Assembly (NCBI RefSeq): GCF_014873915.1
Contig: NZ_JADBEJ010000005.1
Location: forward strand, 2,976,001 to 3,040,000
Length of the DNA: 64,000 bases
Source: Amycolatopsis roodepoortensis
GTDB lineage: Bacteria; Actinomycetota; Actinomycetes; Mycobacteriales; Pseudonocardiaceae
Direction: 5' to 3'
The translations under genes and the position numbers were made by a program. Positions 17,087 through 25,360 of this stretch are shown here, piece after piece. Under the pieces are notes generated by a model, which made no database searches, was not told where the DNA came from, and saw only the letters and a program-made list of their open reading frames with translations. Position 1 is the first letter of the stretch. Each line of letters opens with the position of its first letter.

Positions 17087-17515
17087 CTACTCCCCCTGGT
17101 CACGCATGGCCTCGCGCCGTTTGATCGCCTCGACGATGTCGGACACGGTGCCGAGCCCCTCCTCGGACAGCGTCACCGCGCGCAACGCCAGGTTGCGCAC
17201 CGCGGTGTTGCGCAACGCTCCCAGCAACTCGACCTCTTCGGCAAGGGCCCTTCCCTGTTCGTCGTCGAAGAAGTACGCGGGCGGCACCTGGAAGAACGCC
17301 GCGAGCGCTTCGAGGTGCCGTTTGGTCGGGTTGTCCCGGCGGCCGGTCCGCAGCTGCCACAGGTACGCGGCGGAGAACGACTCACCGGTGCTCTCCCGGC
17401 AGGCCCGCGCCACCTCCTCGTGGCTGTGCTGCTCGCCGTTGGGCCGCCGGACCACCTGAAAGAGGCGGTCGATCCGGTCGGTGAGCGTGGTCACCCGTGG
17501 TTCGGTCATCTTCAC
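17087..17515 (-). CDS. XRE-family DNA-binding regulator
   Basis: 142 residues. The helix-turn-helix covers about residues 20-80: EEVARACRESTGESFSAAYLWQLRTGRRDNPTKRHLEALAAFF, a Cro/CI fold with the PPAYFFD continuation typical of actinobacterial XRE proteins. The C-terminal 60 residues are helical. It is the first gene of the minus-strand trio with an ImmA-like peptidase and a membrane protein, and it diverges from two small secreted protein genes with a 150-bp gap. It probably represses its own promoter and possibly the divergent one. Confidence 0.85.
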   Translation of the reverse strand: MKMTEPRVTTLTDRIDRLFQVVRRPNGEQHSHEEVARACRESTGESFSAAYLWQLRTGRRDNPTKRHLEALAAFFQVPPAYFFDDEQGRALAEEVELLGALRNTAVRNLALRAVTLSEEGLGTVSDIVEAIKRREAMRDQGE

Positions 17516-17665
17516 CTCCGTAAGCTGAAATGAATCTCGACAAGCTAGTCGTTCACATGAGTTGACATGGACTCCCGGGGTCCCTTACGGTCACCACGTT
17601 AGCTGAGATGAATGACTGAAGGGAGTCAGTCGATTCTGGCTGACGACCCAGAAGGGGGAGCTCCC

Positions 17666-17932
17666 ATGAAGAAGTTGCTGACCGCGGTGGCACTGGCGGC
17701 CGCCGCGATGACCGTGTCGGCGACGCCGGCACTCGCCGTGGAGACCGCATACTTCTACGGCTCCGGCATCGGTCCGGGCCCGTCGGACGCCATCGGGTCG
17801 GCGGAAAAGGTCGCCCGGATGTACGCCCGGAACACGAACTGGCTGGACTCGCAGTGCTACGTCCGCGCGTCCGACGTCCGGTCGCACTTCTACTACTACA
17901 GCGCGATCGCCGAGCTCTACTGCCAGCGATGA
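17666..17932 (+). CDS. Small secreted protein with two cysteines
   Basis: 88 residues. MKKLLTAVALAAAAMTVSATPALA is a clean signal peptide with an ALA cleavage site near residue 24. The mature 64-residue chain starts VETAYFYGSGIGPGPSDAI and has two cysteines, in SQCYV and LYCQR, positioned to form one disulfide. The ATG at 17666 is preceded by AGGGGGAG. It is followed 11 bp downstream by a second gene with the same layout. Function is unknown; being divergent from an XRE/ImmA unit makes an exported signal or antagonist conceivable. Confidence 0.8.
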   Translation: MKKLLTAVALAAAAMTVSATPALAVETAYFYGSGIGPGPSDAIGSAEKVARMYARNTNWLDSQCYVRASDVRSHFYYYSAIAELYCQR

Positions 17933-17943
17933 AAGGGGAAAGC

Positions 17944-18225
17944 ATGAACAGGACGATCGCCCGCGCGACGGGGGCCGCCGTGGCCCTCGCGGGACTCATG
18001 ACACTCGCGCCGGGGGTGGCGAGCGCCGCGGAGACCCGGGCGTTCCTCGGGACCACCGTGGAGAAGACGTCGGCCTCGGCCAAGCGGACGGCGTTGCAGC
18101 AGGCCTACGACCACGCCTCCGTCTACGGGTACACGCCCGACCAGTGCGTGACCATCCACCTGTACTCGGTGAAGATCAGCTTCGTGATGTACCGGGGTGA
18201 AGCCGGGATCCACTGCACGAAGTAG
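17944..18225 (+). CDS. Small secreted protein, paralogue of the preceding one
   Basis: 93 residues with a signal peptide ending in VASAAE near residue 29. The mature part shares its overall pattern with its neighbour: short beta-prone start, an A/S-rich helix (SASAKRTALQQAYDHASVYG), DQCVTIHLY with the first cysteine and a terminal HCTK with the second. Spacing (11 bp) and an AAGGGGAAAGC ribosome site show a two-gene operon. Family A palindrome copy 3 lies right after the stop and may terminate it. Confidence 0.8.
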   Translation: MNRTIARATGAAVALAGLMTLAPGVASAAETRAFLGTTVEKTSASAKRTALQQAYDHASVYGYTPDQCVTIHLYSVKISFVMYRGEAGIHCTK

Positions 18226-18230
18226 GCGAC

Positions 18231-18283
18231 GTCGCGAAAGCCACTTTCGGGACGTCAGATGTCCCGAAAGTGGCTTTCGCGAC
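18231..18283. repeat. Family A nested palindrome, copy 3
   Basis: Perfect inverted repeat: a 23-base arm (18231-18253) starting GTCGCGAAAGCCACTTTC, loop GTCAGAT and the complementary arm (18261-18283). It starts 6 bp after the stop of a secreted protein gene, so it can act as its terminator, but it has no U-tract. Confidence 0.92.
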
Positions 18284-18330
18284 ACCCGCGCCCCGGGCGT
18301 CGCCAGGAACCGGCAGGCTAGGTTGACCGG

Positions 18331-18771
18331 ATGAGTCTTCTCGATGACGTGGCCGAGCGCGACGGCTGGCGCTGCTGGGTGTGCGACGAACCGGTCGACC
18401 CGGACATGTCGGTGAACGACCCGCGCGGGCCCAGTGTGGACAGCCGGACCGCCGACCGGAAGGCCAAGATCCCCGAGCGGCTCGCGCATCGCGGGTGCAA
18501 CACCCGCAAGGGCGCGGTCAAGGTGGTCATCGCCTGGCCGGACCGCCTCCACGTGGCCGACCCCGCGCCGTTGATCACCGTCGCCGGACGGCTGGAGCGC
18601 AAGGGAGGCCGCGAATTGGTCGCCCGCTGCCCGACGGAGCGAGACGCCAAGGAAGCCGCGGAGTGGCTCGAAGACCGGTTCTCCCGCCTGGTTCCGGGAT
18701 TGCCGGTGACCGCGGGCGTCGAGCGGGGCGGAGGGCAGTTCCTCGTCGTCCTGAACGCCGGGCGCCGGTGA
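18331..18771 (+). CDS. HNH-nuclease-like zinc-ribbon protein
   Basis: 146 residues. The N-terminus VAERDGWRCWVCDEPVDPDMS and the later RLAHRGCNTRKGA form a treble-clef pattern (CxxC ... H..CN..KG) like that in HNH endonucleases. The middle of the canonical HNH motif is diverged: no clear catalytic His-Asn-His triad is visible beyond LAHRGCN. The C-terminal 80 residues are an unrecognised alpha/beta region. It may be a degenerate or specialised nuclease. Nothing in the neighbourhood indicates a mobile element or restriction system. Confidence 0.65.
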   Translation: MSLLDDVAERDGWRCWVCDEPVDPDMSVNDPRGPSVDSRTADRKAKIPERLAHRGCNTRKGAVKVVIAWPDRLHVADPAPLITVAGRLERKGGRELVARCPTERDAKEAAEWLEDRFSRLVPGLPVTAGVERGGGQFLVVLNAGRR

Positions 18772-19039
18772 CGCGGCCGGCGGGCCGCGTCCGTCCTCAA
18801 AGGACAGCGGACGCATCGTCAGCCCAGCGAAGGTGACGTGTTGCGGCTTAGCGTCCTTTGTGGACCATCGACGCCGAGGTCCGGTCGCGCCGGCCGACGG
18901 GACACGTGCCCTCGATAACCCTTTCGCCGTCTCCGCGCAAGCCCTGAACGCACCATTGTCCGAGCCGTGGCCTGCCTGTTTAGTCAGGGGTGCCCTGCCG
19001 ACGGGACAGGGCCTTGATCGCTCGGAAAGCGAGGACGCC

Positions 19040-19597
19040 ATGGGCATCACCGGAAAGGCATCGCCGCGCAGGCTCGGCACGATCGCGGCCGCCGTACTGA
19101 TGGCCGCCGGTCTCTCGATCACCGGCTCGGGCACGGCTTCGGCCGCGAACTACTACTACGAACTGCCATTCCCGGCGGGCGAGGCCTACACCGTCTCCCA
19201 GGGCCCTGAAGGAACCTTCTCCCACACCGGCCCTTACAACGAATACGCCTGGGATTTCGCTCTTCCCGCCAACTACGAGGTTTCCGCCGCACAGGGCGGC
19301 CAAATCCTCGTCTCGGACTGGTCGCCCTACTGGCAGAACGGCATCGAAGTGATCATCCGGCACTCCAACGGCACTTGCACGCACTACGCACACCTGAACC
19401 GGGCTCTCTACAACGCGGGCACCTGGGTTCCGCAGGGCCGGGTCGTCGGCTGGTCCGGCACCACCGGGGCGTCCACCGACTATCACCTGCACTACCAGGT
19501 CATCAACTGCTCCACCCGCGTCGGCATCTCCTCCACCCTCCAAGGCGGCGTCCCCCGGACCGGTTCCCGGCCCGTCAGCGTCAACACCAGGGCATAG
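19040..19597 (+). CDS. Secreted M23-family (LytM-like) peptidase
   Basis: 185 residues from the ATG at 19040. A signal peptide ends at TASAAN near residue 36. The mature protein is one M23 domain with the zinc ligands in HTGPYNEYAWDFALP (His and Asp, about residues 62-74), THYAHL (about 114-119) and YHLHYQV (about 147-153), all essential positions present. Such enzymes cut peptidoglycan cross-bridges or are inhibitors and processing factors in the envelope. The domain is shorter than usual and lacks extra cell-wall-binding modules. The 268 bp upstream hold no gene; I saw no convincing riboswitch there. Confidence 0.85.
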   Translation: MGITGKASPRRLGTIAAAVLMAAGLSITGSGTASAANYYYELPFPAGEAYTVSQGPEGTFSHTGPYNEYAWDFALPANYEVSAAQGGQILVSDWSPYWQNGIEVIIRHSNGTCTHYAHLNRALYNAGTWVPQGRVVGWSGTTGASTDYHLHYQVINCSTRVGISSTLQGGVPRTGSRPVSVNTRA

Positions 19598-19744
19598 CCG
19601 ACCGCAATTCACCACGGACCTTGAGGCCATAACGGCGATTTCACCCGAAAGTGGGCAGGACGGCCGTAATTCCCCGCATTTCATCGGTATTTCATCGGCG
19701 CTCATTAGCGTTCGGCGGGCAAACCCGACAGTGGGGAGAAACCG

Positions 19745-20485
19745 ATGAAAAGAACCGGAGCACGTCTGCTCGCGACCGCCGTCCTGTCCGTCGTCACCCT
19801 GGCGGGCGCCATCGCCGGTGCGGGCACGGCGCAGGCGGCGCCCGCACGGCCGGACGGCCCGTGCGGGCCCGTCATGTTCGTCGTACCGGGGTATCAGGAC
19901 GGCGGAGCGCAGAAACTCCTGGACCGGGCGTTCGCGCCCGGCGGCGCCGACCCGGTGCGCATTCCGTATCCGAACGGCGCCGGGGACGTGAATCTGTACG
20001 CCGACGTCGACGCGGGTGTCGCCAATCTCCGGACGGCGCTCTACAACCTCTATGTCACCTATGGCTGCGACCTCGAAACGAAGGTCTACATCGTCGGTTT
20101 CAGCCTCGGCGCCCTCGTCGCGGGCACGGTGCTCGAAACCGAGCCGCCCGGACGGAACATCCAGGGCGTGCTGTTCGCGGACGGGCGGCGGCAGCCCGTC
20201 GAGTCGAACTGGCCGGGCGACCCCGGCGGGCTGATCGGGCATCTGCCCGTTCCCGGCCCCGGCGGTGCCGGTTTCCGGCCGGTGGATTCCTTCCGGTACC
20301 CGACGCTCAGCCTGTGCAACGGGCCGAGGGCGGCCGGCGGCGCGGACCTGATCTGCTTCGGCGGCACCAATTTGGACAGCTATTTCAGCTCGCACCCGTA
20401 TTACAGCTTCGAGGTGAACAACGAGCTGAACATCCACGGTGAAGGCCCGTACCCGAACAACCTGCGCAACCGCGTCATCCCGTAA
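19745..20485 (+). CDS. Secreted PE-PPE/cutinase-like alpha/beta hydrolase
   Basis: 246 residues. The signal peptide ends in AQAAPARP near residue 31. The mature protein has an alpha/beta-hydrolase start (VMFVVPGYQDGG) and the nucleophile elbow VYIVGFSLGALVAG (GFSLG, serine near residue 121), with a C-terminal His in ELNIHGEGPYP near residue 231. The fold resembles the PE-PPE domain of mycobacterial surface esterases. Substrate is unknown; lipids or esters at the cell surface are plausible. A GC-rich hairpin follows the stop. Confidence 0.78.
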   Translation: MKRTGARLLATAVLSVVTLAGAIAGAGTAQAAPARPDGPCGPVMFVVPGYQDGGAQKLLDRAFAPGGADPVRIPYPNGAGDVNLYADVDAGVANLRTALYNLYVTYGCDLETKVYIVGFSLGALVAGTVLETEPPGRNIQGVLFADGRRQPVESNWPGDPGGLIGHLPVPGPGGAGFRPVDSFRYPTLSLCNGPRAAGGADLICFGGTNLDSYFSSHPYYSFEVNNELNIHGEGPYPNNLRNRVIP

Positions 20486-20495
20486 CCGCCTTCGC

Positions 20496-20526
20496 GACCT
20501 CCCCGGCGGCCGATGCCGGGGAGGTT
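20496..20526 (+). terminator. Hairpin after the secreted hydrolase gene
   Basis: ACCTCCCCGGC (starting near 20497) pairs with GCCGGGGAGGT (ending near 20525) around a short loop, 11 bp after the stop codon. No U-tract follows, which is usual for high-GC actinobacterial terminators. Confidence 0.65.
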
Positions 20527-20676
20527 GCGCGGCGAACCGAGGTCGTGCCCTCGTGGACACGGCGGTCCGGACCTTCGGGCACCTCTGCGCCACACCGGCC
20601 TTTCGAAGCAACCCCATTCCGCTTCCGGCGTCTTCCGGACAAAGCTACGAACAACGGATGCGAGAGGGGCGCTGAA

Positions 20677-21507
20677 ATGAAATTCACCGCGAAGAGGACG
20701 GTCAAAATCGCCATTGCGGGCGGGGCGTTCGCCGCCACCGCACTCCTTTCCGCGTGCGGCGGGAACAATGTCGCGGGAAATGGTTCTCCGGTGAAGAACG
20801 CGGCCGTCGAACAGGCGCAGGCGGGTGGCGGCCAGGGGGCGGCCGCCGGCGGCTCCGGCGCCGAGTCGACCAACGGCGATGTCAACTGCAGCAAGCACGG
20901 CGGCCAGGTCGGCGCCCCCGGGCGGCCGCGGATGGATCTGATCGCGGTGGCCGCGACCGACGGCACCACACCGGGCTGCACCGAGGCGTACAACGTGATC
21001 ACCGAGTATTACGAGAAACTGCCGCAGGCCGAAGGCCCCGGCGAGCGGGTGCTCGACGTTCAGGGCAAATGGACCTGTGCCCGTCTGACGGAATCCGGGA
21101 CCGAGGTGGTCTGCGGCGTGCCGAACAGCTCCCTGCAATTGGAGACCAGGCCTGCGGGCGGCGGAAAGGCACCCGCCGGACAGAACCGCGAATTCCCGGA
21201 CACCACGCAGGACGTGCGGTTCACCGGATACGACGCCAATCTGCGGATGGTCCGCTTCCAGCTGATGGCCGACCAGTCCGGCGGCAAGACGTACCGGCTT
21301 CCGCTGCGGTCCGGCGCCGAGGTGTTCAGCGCGGCCACCCTGTGCCCCGGCGAATCGGTCACCATCGACGACGAGGGTTACGGCGACCTGCCGTGCGGCA
21401 AGGACCAGCTGATCCAGCAGTTGCGGGACGGCAACCCGGTGCTCGCGCGGATCAGCGTGAACGGCGAGGACCAGATCACCACGGTCAAGGAGATCTACCG
21501 CCCCTGA
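20677..21507 (+). CDS. Lipoprotein of unknown function
   Basis: 276 residues from the ATG at 20677. The N-terminus MKFTAKRTVKIAIAGGAFAATALLSAC ends in a lipobox (LLSAC), followed by a flexible Gly/Asn/Gln/Ala linker to about residue 65. The folded part contains paired cysteines (VNCSKHGG, GCTEAYN, WTCARL, VVCGV, LCPGES, LPCGKDQL), suggesting several disulfides outside the cell. No enzyme motif is visible. The gene has its own 190-bp upstream region. Confidence 0.8.
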   Translation: MKFTAKRTVKIAIAGGAFAATALLSACGGNNVAGNGSPVKNAAVEQAQAGGGQGAAAGGSGAESTNGDVNCSKHGGQVGAPGRPRMDLIAVAATDGTTPGCTEAYNVITEYYEKLPQAEGPGERVLDVQGKWTCARLTESGTEVVCGVPNSSLQLETRPAGGGKAPAGQNREFPDTTQDVRFTGYDANLRMVRFQLMADQSGGKTYRLPLRSGAEVFSAATLCPGESVTIDDEGYGDLPCGKDQLIQQLRDGNPVLARISVNGEDQITTVKEIYRP

Positions 21508-21576
21508 CACCGGGACTTATCGAAGGGCTAGTCAGGCCTGGTGTCCACGGAACGCCCGATTCATACCTTTATGCGC

Positions 21577-21628
21577 GGGGTCGTGAGTGAAAAAGAGGGT
21601 TAGAACGATCATTGCCACTCACGACCCC
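21577..21628. repeat. Family C palindrome with GTCGTGAGTG arms
   Basis: GGGGTCGTGAGTG (21577-21589) pairs with CACTCACGACCCC (21616-21628). The central 26 bases include GGGTTAGAAC, also found at the centre of the palindrome at 42438-42485. Outside the main arms GCCCGATT and AATCGGGC pair again. It sits between a lipoprotein gene and the amine oxidase gene. Confidence 0.8.
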
Positions 21629-21740
21629 CGGCGCGAAGCGCTCCAATCGGGCATTGGCGAGCTCTGGTCATGGTCAGCCCTACAGGCCGGCTTCCCGCTC
21701 GCGACACAACACGTTTGCCTTACCGCTCAATAGCCCGCGT

Positions 21741-23093
21741 TCACCTCTCCAGGCGAGCGAGCACTTCGGCCGCGGCGCGATGCCCGGAACGGACGGCGCC
21801 GTCCATGTAGCCATTCCATATGTCGGAGGTCTCCGCGCCCGCCCAATGGATTCGCCCGACCGGTTCGGCCAGCGCGGCGCCGTACTGGGTCCACCCGCCG
21901 GCGCCGAGGCGGCCGCCGTAACAGCCCCGGGTGTACTCCTCCTCCATCCAGTTCTGTTCGGCGTAATCGATCGGTTCCGCCGCTTCCGGCCCGAACTGGT
22001 TCACCAGCGTGGCCACCGCGGCCTCGCGGCGTTCCCGGGGCGACAGGCGGGCGGCTTCGCGGGCATGGGCACCCTCGAAGAATCCGACGAGTACGCCGCA
22101 GGAGCCGTCCGGCGGCGAGTTGTCCAGGGTGACGCACAGCGGGTCGTCCAGGTTGAACGCGAAGCCGTTGAGCCCGGCCTCACGCCAGAACGGCGCCGCG
22201 TAGGCCACCTGCACCTTGATCACGCTGCCCATCGGGATCTGCTGGGTCAGCCCGTCGCGCGCCGCCGGGAGCGGCGGTTCGTAGTGCAGCCGCCCCGCCA
22301 GCGTGGGCGGGATCGCCACGATCACCCGCTGGGCGGCGATCCGCCCGCCGTCGTGGCGCACCTCGACCCCGTCCGCGTGGTGGGCGATACCGCGAACCGG
22401 TGCGCCGAGCGTGACGACGTCGCCCAGTTGTTCGGCGAGCCGCTCGGAGATCAGGTGGGTACCGCCCACGACGCGCAGCTCCTGCGCGCCGCCGGTGGTG
22501 GCGACGAGGACGTCCAGCGACCCCGCGGATTTGACGTAGAACAGGAAGTGCAGCAACGACATCTCCGCCGGCTCCGCGGAGAACACCGCGGGGACGACGG
22601 CTCCCCAGAACGCGAGGGCCTCGGCGTCATCGGTGGCGGCGCGAAGCCATTCGTCCAGGGTCTTGCGGTCCAGCTCCGCGGCCGCGGGTGACGTCCACGG
22701 CGAGGCGAGCGACACGGTGTCCGCCAGCGCCTCGAGTTCGAACTTCATCCGGCCGACTTCGAGCACCGCCTGATCGGAGAGCCCGAAGGTCACGTCGGTG
22801 TAGGTGGTGCGCCTGCCGTTGTAGACCGTCACCGCCGCTCCGTCGTCGTAGGTCGGAAATGTCTCGAGGCCGAGCTCGGCGACCAGCTTCAGGACCTCGG
22901 TCTGCGTCCGGCCGATCCACTGGCCGCCCAGCTCGACCGGGACCCCGTTGACCAGCTCATGGCCGAGGTTGCGGCCCGCCACCCGGTCCCGCGCCTCCAG
23001 CACGGCGACCGTGCGGCCCGCACCGGTCAGCGCCCGAGCGGCCGTCAACCCCGCGAGGCCCGCTCCGATCACCACGACATCGACAGTGCGCAC
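21741..23093 (-). CDS. Flavin-containing monoamine oxidase family protein
   Basis: 450 residues from a GTG at 23093 with GGGGAG nine bases upstream. The N-terminus VRTVDVVVIGAGLAGLTAARAL is the Rossmann FAD motif; GELGGQWIG-like residues (VELGGQWIG) and the C-terminal IHWAGAETSDIWNGYMDGAVRSGHRAA form the second FAD-binding region. The middle (VEVRHDGGRIAAQRVIVAIPP) matches MAO/tryptophan oxidases. It likely oxidises a primary amine to an aldehyde with release of ammonia and peroxide. It is divergent from a TetR gene across 112 bp with an inverted repeat, so the amine or its product is a plausible inducer. Confidence 0.88.
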   Translation of the reverse strand: MRTVDVVVIGAGLAGLTAARALTGAGRTVAVLEARDRVAGRNLGHELVNGVPVELGGQWIGRTQTEVLKLVAELGLETFPTYDDGAAVTVYNGRRTTYTDVTFGLSDQAVLEVGRMKFELEALADTVSLASPWTSPAAAELDRKTLDEWLRAATDDAEALAFWGAVVPAVFSAEPAEMSLLHFLFYVKSAGSLDVLVATTGGAQELRVVGGTHLISERLAEQLGDVVTLGAPVRGIAHHADGVEVRHDGGRIAAQRVIVAIPPTLAGRLHYEPPLPAARDGLTQQIPMGSVIKVQVAYAAPFWREAGLNGFAFNLDDPLCVTLDNSPPDGSCGVLVGFFEGAHAREAARLSPRERREAAVATLVNQFGPEAAEPIDYAEQNWMEEEYTRGCYGGRLGAGGWTQYGAALAEPVGRIHWAGAETSDIWNGYMDGAVRSGHRAAAEVLARLER

Positions 23094-23110
23094 AGCAGAC
23101 TCCCCAATTT

Positions 23111-23128
23111 GTCGGTCGGTTGTCCGAC
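23111..23128. promoter_or_regulatory. Candidate TetR operator between amine oxidase and tetR
   Basis: GTCGG (23111-23115) and CCGAC (23124-23128) form an inverted repeat enclosing the inner dyad TCGG-TTGT-CCGA. It lies in the divergent promoter region, which is the normal place for a TetR-family operator. Confidence 0.5.
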
Positions 23129-23205
23129 TCAAAGTAGGACACGGCTCCGTCCCGCCACAAGGCCGATATGCGAAACTCGGACACGATCGACGAAGGAGAA
23201 GCCGG

Positions 23206-23832
23206 ATGGCCTACGTGAAGGCGGCGGAACGCGAGGGACAGATCGTCACCGCGGCGATCCGGGTGCTCAGCAGGATCGGCGTACCCGGGACCACGCTCCG
23301 CTTGGTGGCCGCCGAGGCGGGGATCTCACTGGGCACCCTGCACTACGTCTTCCCGAGCAAGGACCAGCTGTTGCGCGCGGTCATCGGCACGGTCGTCGAC
23401 GACATCTCCGACGCGCTGCGCAGCGGCCTCGACCCGGACAGGGGCTTCGAGCACGCGCTCCGGACGGGCATCACGACGTTCTGGGACAAACTCGTCGAAG
23501 GCGACGTCGGGCTGCAGATCATGCAGTACGAGCTGTCCAACTACTCGTTGCGAAGCGACACGCCGGACCTCGCCCGATCCCAGTACGACGCCTACATCTC
23601 GCTCGTGACCAGGCTTTGCGAACAGGCCGCCATCGCCGCCGGCGAACGTTGCGCCGTCGGGTTCGACACGCTGGGACGACTGGCGCTGGCCTCGGTCGAC
23701 GGCCTGATCCTCCAGTACGTGGCCAATCCGGACCCCGTGCGCGCCCACGGCGACCTCGAACGGGCGCTGGACATGATCGTGCTGCTGGCGGATCCGCAGC
23801 CCGTCGCGGCGCGCACCAGAGATCCGCGCTAA
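23206..23832 (+). CDS. TetR-family transcriptional regulator
   Basis: 208 residues; AAGGAGAAGCCGG precedes the ATG. The N-terminal 60 residues carry the TetR helix-turn-helix: IVTAAIRVLSRIGVPGTTLRLVAAEAGISLGTLHYVFPSKDQLL. The C-terminal region is the ligand-binding helical domain (DDISDALRSGLDP, ALASVDGLILQYV). Adjacent divergence from a monoamine oxidase suggests local repression of that gene. Confidence 0.88.
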   Translation: MAYVKAAEREGQIVTAAIRVLSRIGVPGTTLRLVAAEAGISLGTLHYVFPSKDQLLRAVIGTVVDDISDALRSGLDPDRGFEHALRTGITTFWDKLVEGDVGLQIMQYELSNYSLRSDTPDLARSQYDAYISLVTRLCEQAAIAAGERCAVGFDTLGRLALASVDGLILQYVANPDPVRAHGDLERALDMIVLLADPQPVAARTRDPR

Positions 23833-23880
23833 CCTTCAGATGTTCTCACCATCTGTTTCGAACATCTGGAATGGAAGCGT

Positions 23881-24867
23881 ATGCGGATCCTCTTCGCCAG
23901 CCTCGCGTCGGTCGGTCATACGTATCCGCTGATCCCGCTCGCGATCGCCGCCAGGGACGCCGGGCACGAGGTGCATTTCGCGGCCGGAGAGCACGTCCAC
24001 CCGCCGCTGCTCAGGAACGGTCTCAGGCCCTTTCGCCCGGCGGACGCGTTCTATGAGATCTACGCCGAGGACATCGAAGCGGATCTGGCCCGGCTACGGC
24101 CCGACCTCGTCGTGCACGAATGGGGACAACCCGGGGTGGCCATCGCCGCGGAGCGCGCCGGGATCCCCGGTCTCTGGCACGGGTTCGGCCGCATGTTCCC
24201 CGACGGGATCGGGCTCGCACCGCCGACGAGGCCCGACCGGCCGCATCTCGACATCTGCCCACAGTCCTTGCAGGACAAGAACTTCCTCGCGACGGCCGAA
24301 CGCGTCGCGCTGCGTCCCGTGCCCTATTCCGAACCGGCGACACCACCGTGGCGCGTCGAAAAGTCCGCTCGCCCGCTGATCTATCTGACGCTCGGCACCG
24401 CCTTCGGCACGCCGGAACTCCTCGGCACCGTGATCCGCGGGCTGGCTCCGCTCGGCGCGGACGTGGTGGTCGCCTCTGGCCGGGTCCGCCCGGAGGAACT
24501 CGGCGCCGTGCCCGACAACGTGACGGTGCGGGAGTGGATCCCGCAAGCCGAGCTGCTGCCGCACGCCGACGTGGTCGTGCACCACGGCGGCAGCGGCACG
24601 ACACTCGGCGCACTGTCCGCCGGCGTCCCGCAGCTGGTCCTCCCGCAGGGGGCCGACCAGTTCGCCAACGCCGAAGCCCTGTGCGCGGCGGGCGCCGCGC
24701 TGAGTCTTCCCCCCGGCGAACCGAGCGCGGAAGCCGTCGCCGCACACGTCGGGAACCTGCTGGGGCGGAACGACCATCGCGACGCGGCCAGGTCGATCGC
24801 CGGGGAGATCGCCCTGATGCCCTCTCCCGGCGAGATCGCCCGCGCCCTCCCGGACTGGGTCTCGTAA
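23881..24867 (+). CDS. Short GT1-family glycosyltransferase
   Basis: 328 residues, about 60 shorter than typical actinobacterial macrolide- or glycopeptide-type GT1 enzymes; the deficit is in the N-terminal acceptor domain. Visible motifs are MRILFASLASVGHTYPLIPLA (N-domain), IYLTLGTAFG, and the nucleotide-sugar site EWIPQAELLPHADVVVHHGG followed by SGTTLGALSAGVPQLVLPQGADQ. It glycosylates a small molecule from an NDP-sugar. It is 7 kb from the glycopeptide cluster border and separated by unrelated genes, so a link to that pathway is not supported. Its stop is only four bases from a convergent gene. Confidence 0.82.
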   Translation: MRILFASLASVGHTYPLIPLAIAARDAGHEVHFAAGEHVHPPLLRNGLRPFRPADAFYEIYAEDIEADLARLRPDLVVHEWGQPGVAIAAERAGIPGLWHGFGRMFPDGIGLAPPTRPDRPHLDICPQSLQDKNFLATAERVALRPVPYSEPATPPWRVEKSARPLIYLTLGTAFGTPELLGTVIRGLAPLGADVVVASGRVRPEELGAVPDNVTVREWIPQAELLPHADVVVHHGGSGTTLGALSAGVPQLVLPQGADQFANAEALCAAGAALSLPPGEPSAEAVAAHVGNLLGRNDHRDAARSIAGEIALMPSPGEIARALPDWVS

Positions 24868-24871
24868 ACGG

Positions 24872-25282
24872 TCAGAACCCGAAGAGCTCCTGCGGCACCT
24901 CGTGCTCGTCCGGCCAGGTCAGCCAGGCGACGTCGGTCGGGCCGATGGCGCAGTTGGCCACCCGCCAGGACCGCGGGTCGTCGTCGACGCCCGTCTCGCT
25001 CCGCTTCTTGAGCAGGGCGACGTAGACGTCGGACATGACGCCGTCGGCCCGCTTGTTCTCGTAGATGGTGCCGGCGTAGTACGAACGACCGGGTTCCGTG
25101 CCGCGCATCGTCCCCTGCAGGAACACCCAGGGGCCGAGCCGGTCGAGCTGTTCCACGGCGACCTGGACCCGATCGCCGAATTCCTGGTCGAGCCGGGCGG
25201 TGGCGGCCGCGAGTACCGCTTCCCGGACCGGGTCGCCGGGGTTCAGCGACACCGGAACGGGTCGTGCGGACGGGGTGTACAT
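24872..25282 (-). CDS. Hypothetical protein downstream of an ESX-like substrate gene
   Basis: 136 residues from the ATG at 25282 (GGGAGG nine bases upstream). No signal peptide or membrane helix. The sequence has a compact alpha/beta look (VQVAVEQLDRLGPWVFLQGTM, YYAGTIYENKRADGVMSDVYVALLKKR, WRVANCAIGPTDVAWLTWP). It lies 78 bp downstream of a secreted, papain-like-domain protein gene in the same direction. An immunity protein, chaperone or inhibitor for that protein is an inference from position only. Confidence 0.65.
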   Translation of the reverse strand: MYTPSARPVPVSLNPGDPVREAVLAAATARLDQEFGDRVQVAVEQLDRLGPWVFLQGTMRGTEPGRSYYAGTIYENKRADGVMSDVYVALLKKRSETGVDDDPRSWRVANCAIGPTDVAWLTWPDEHEVPQELFGF

Positions 25283-25360
25283 CAAGCTACCTCCCACTGG
25301 CGGGCGGCGACGCGATCGAACGCGTCAGCCGGCCCGGTGCTGCTACGGCGTTCTGTCGGA

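Noticed and set aside
18772..19039. Riboswitch upstream of the M23 peptidase (c-di-AMP type expected for such genes)
   Set aside because: I looked for the conserved ydaO core segments and did not find them; only a generic intergenic region is visible.
23881..24867. Assignment of this glycosyltransferase to the glycopeptide cluster
   Set aside because: It is separated from the cluster border by about 7 kb of unrelated genes and is diverged from the Gtf family.
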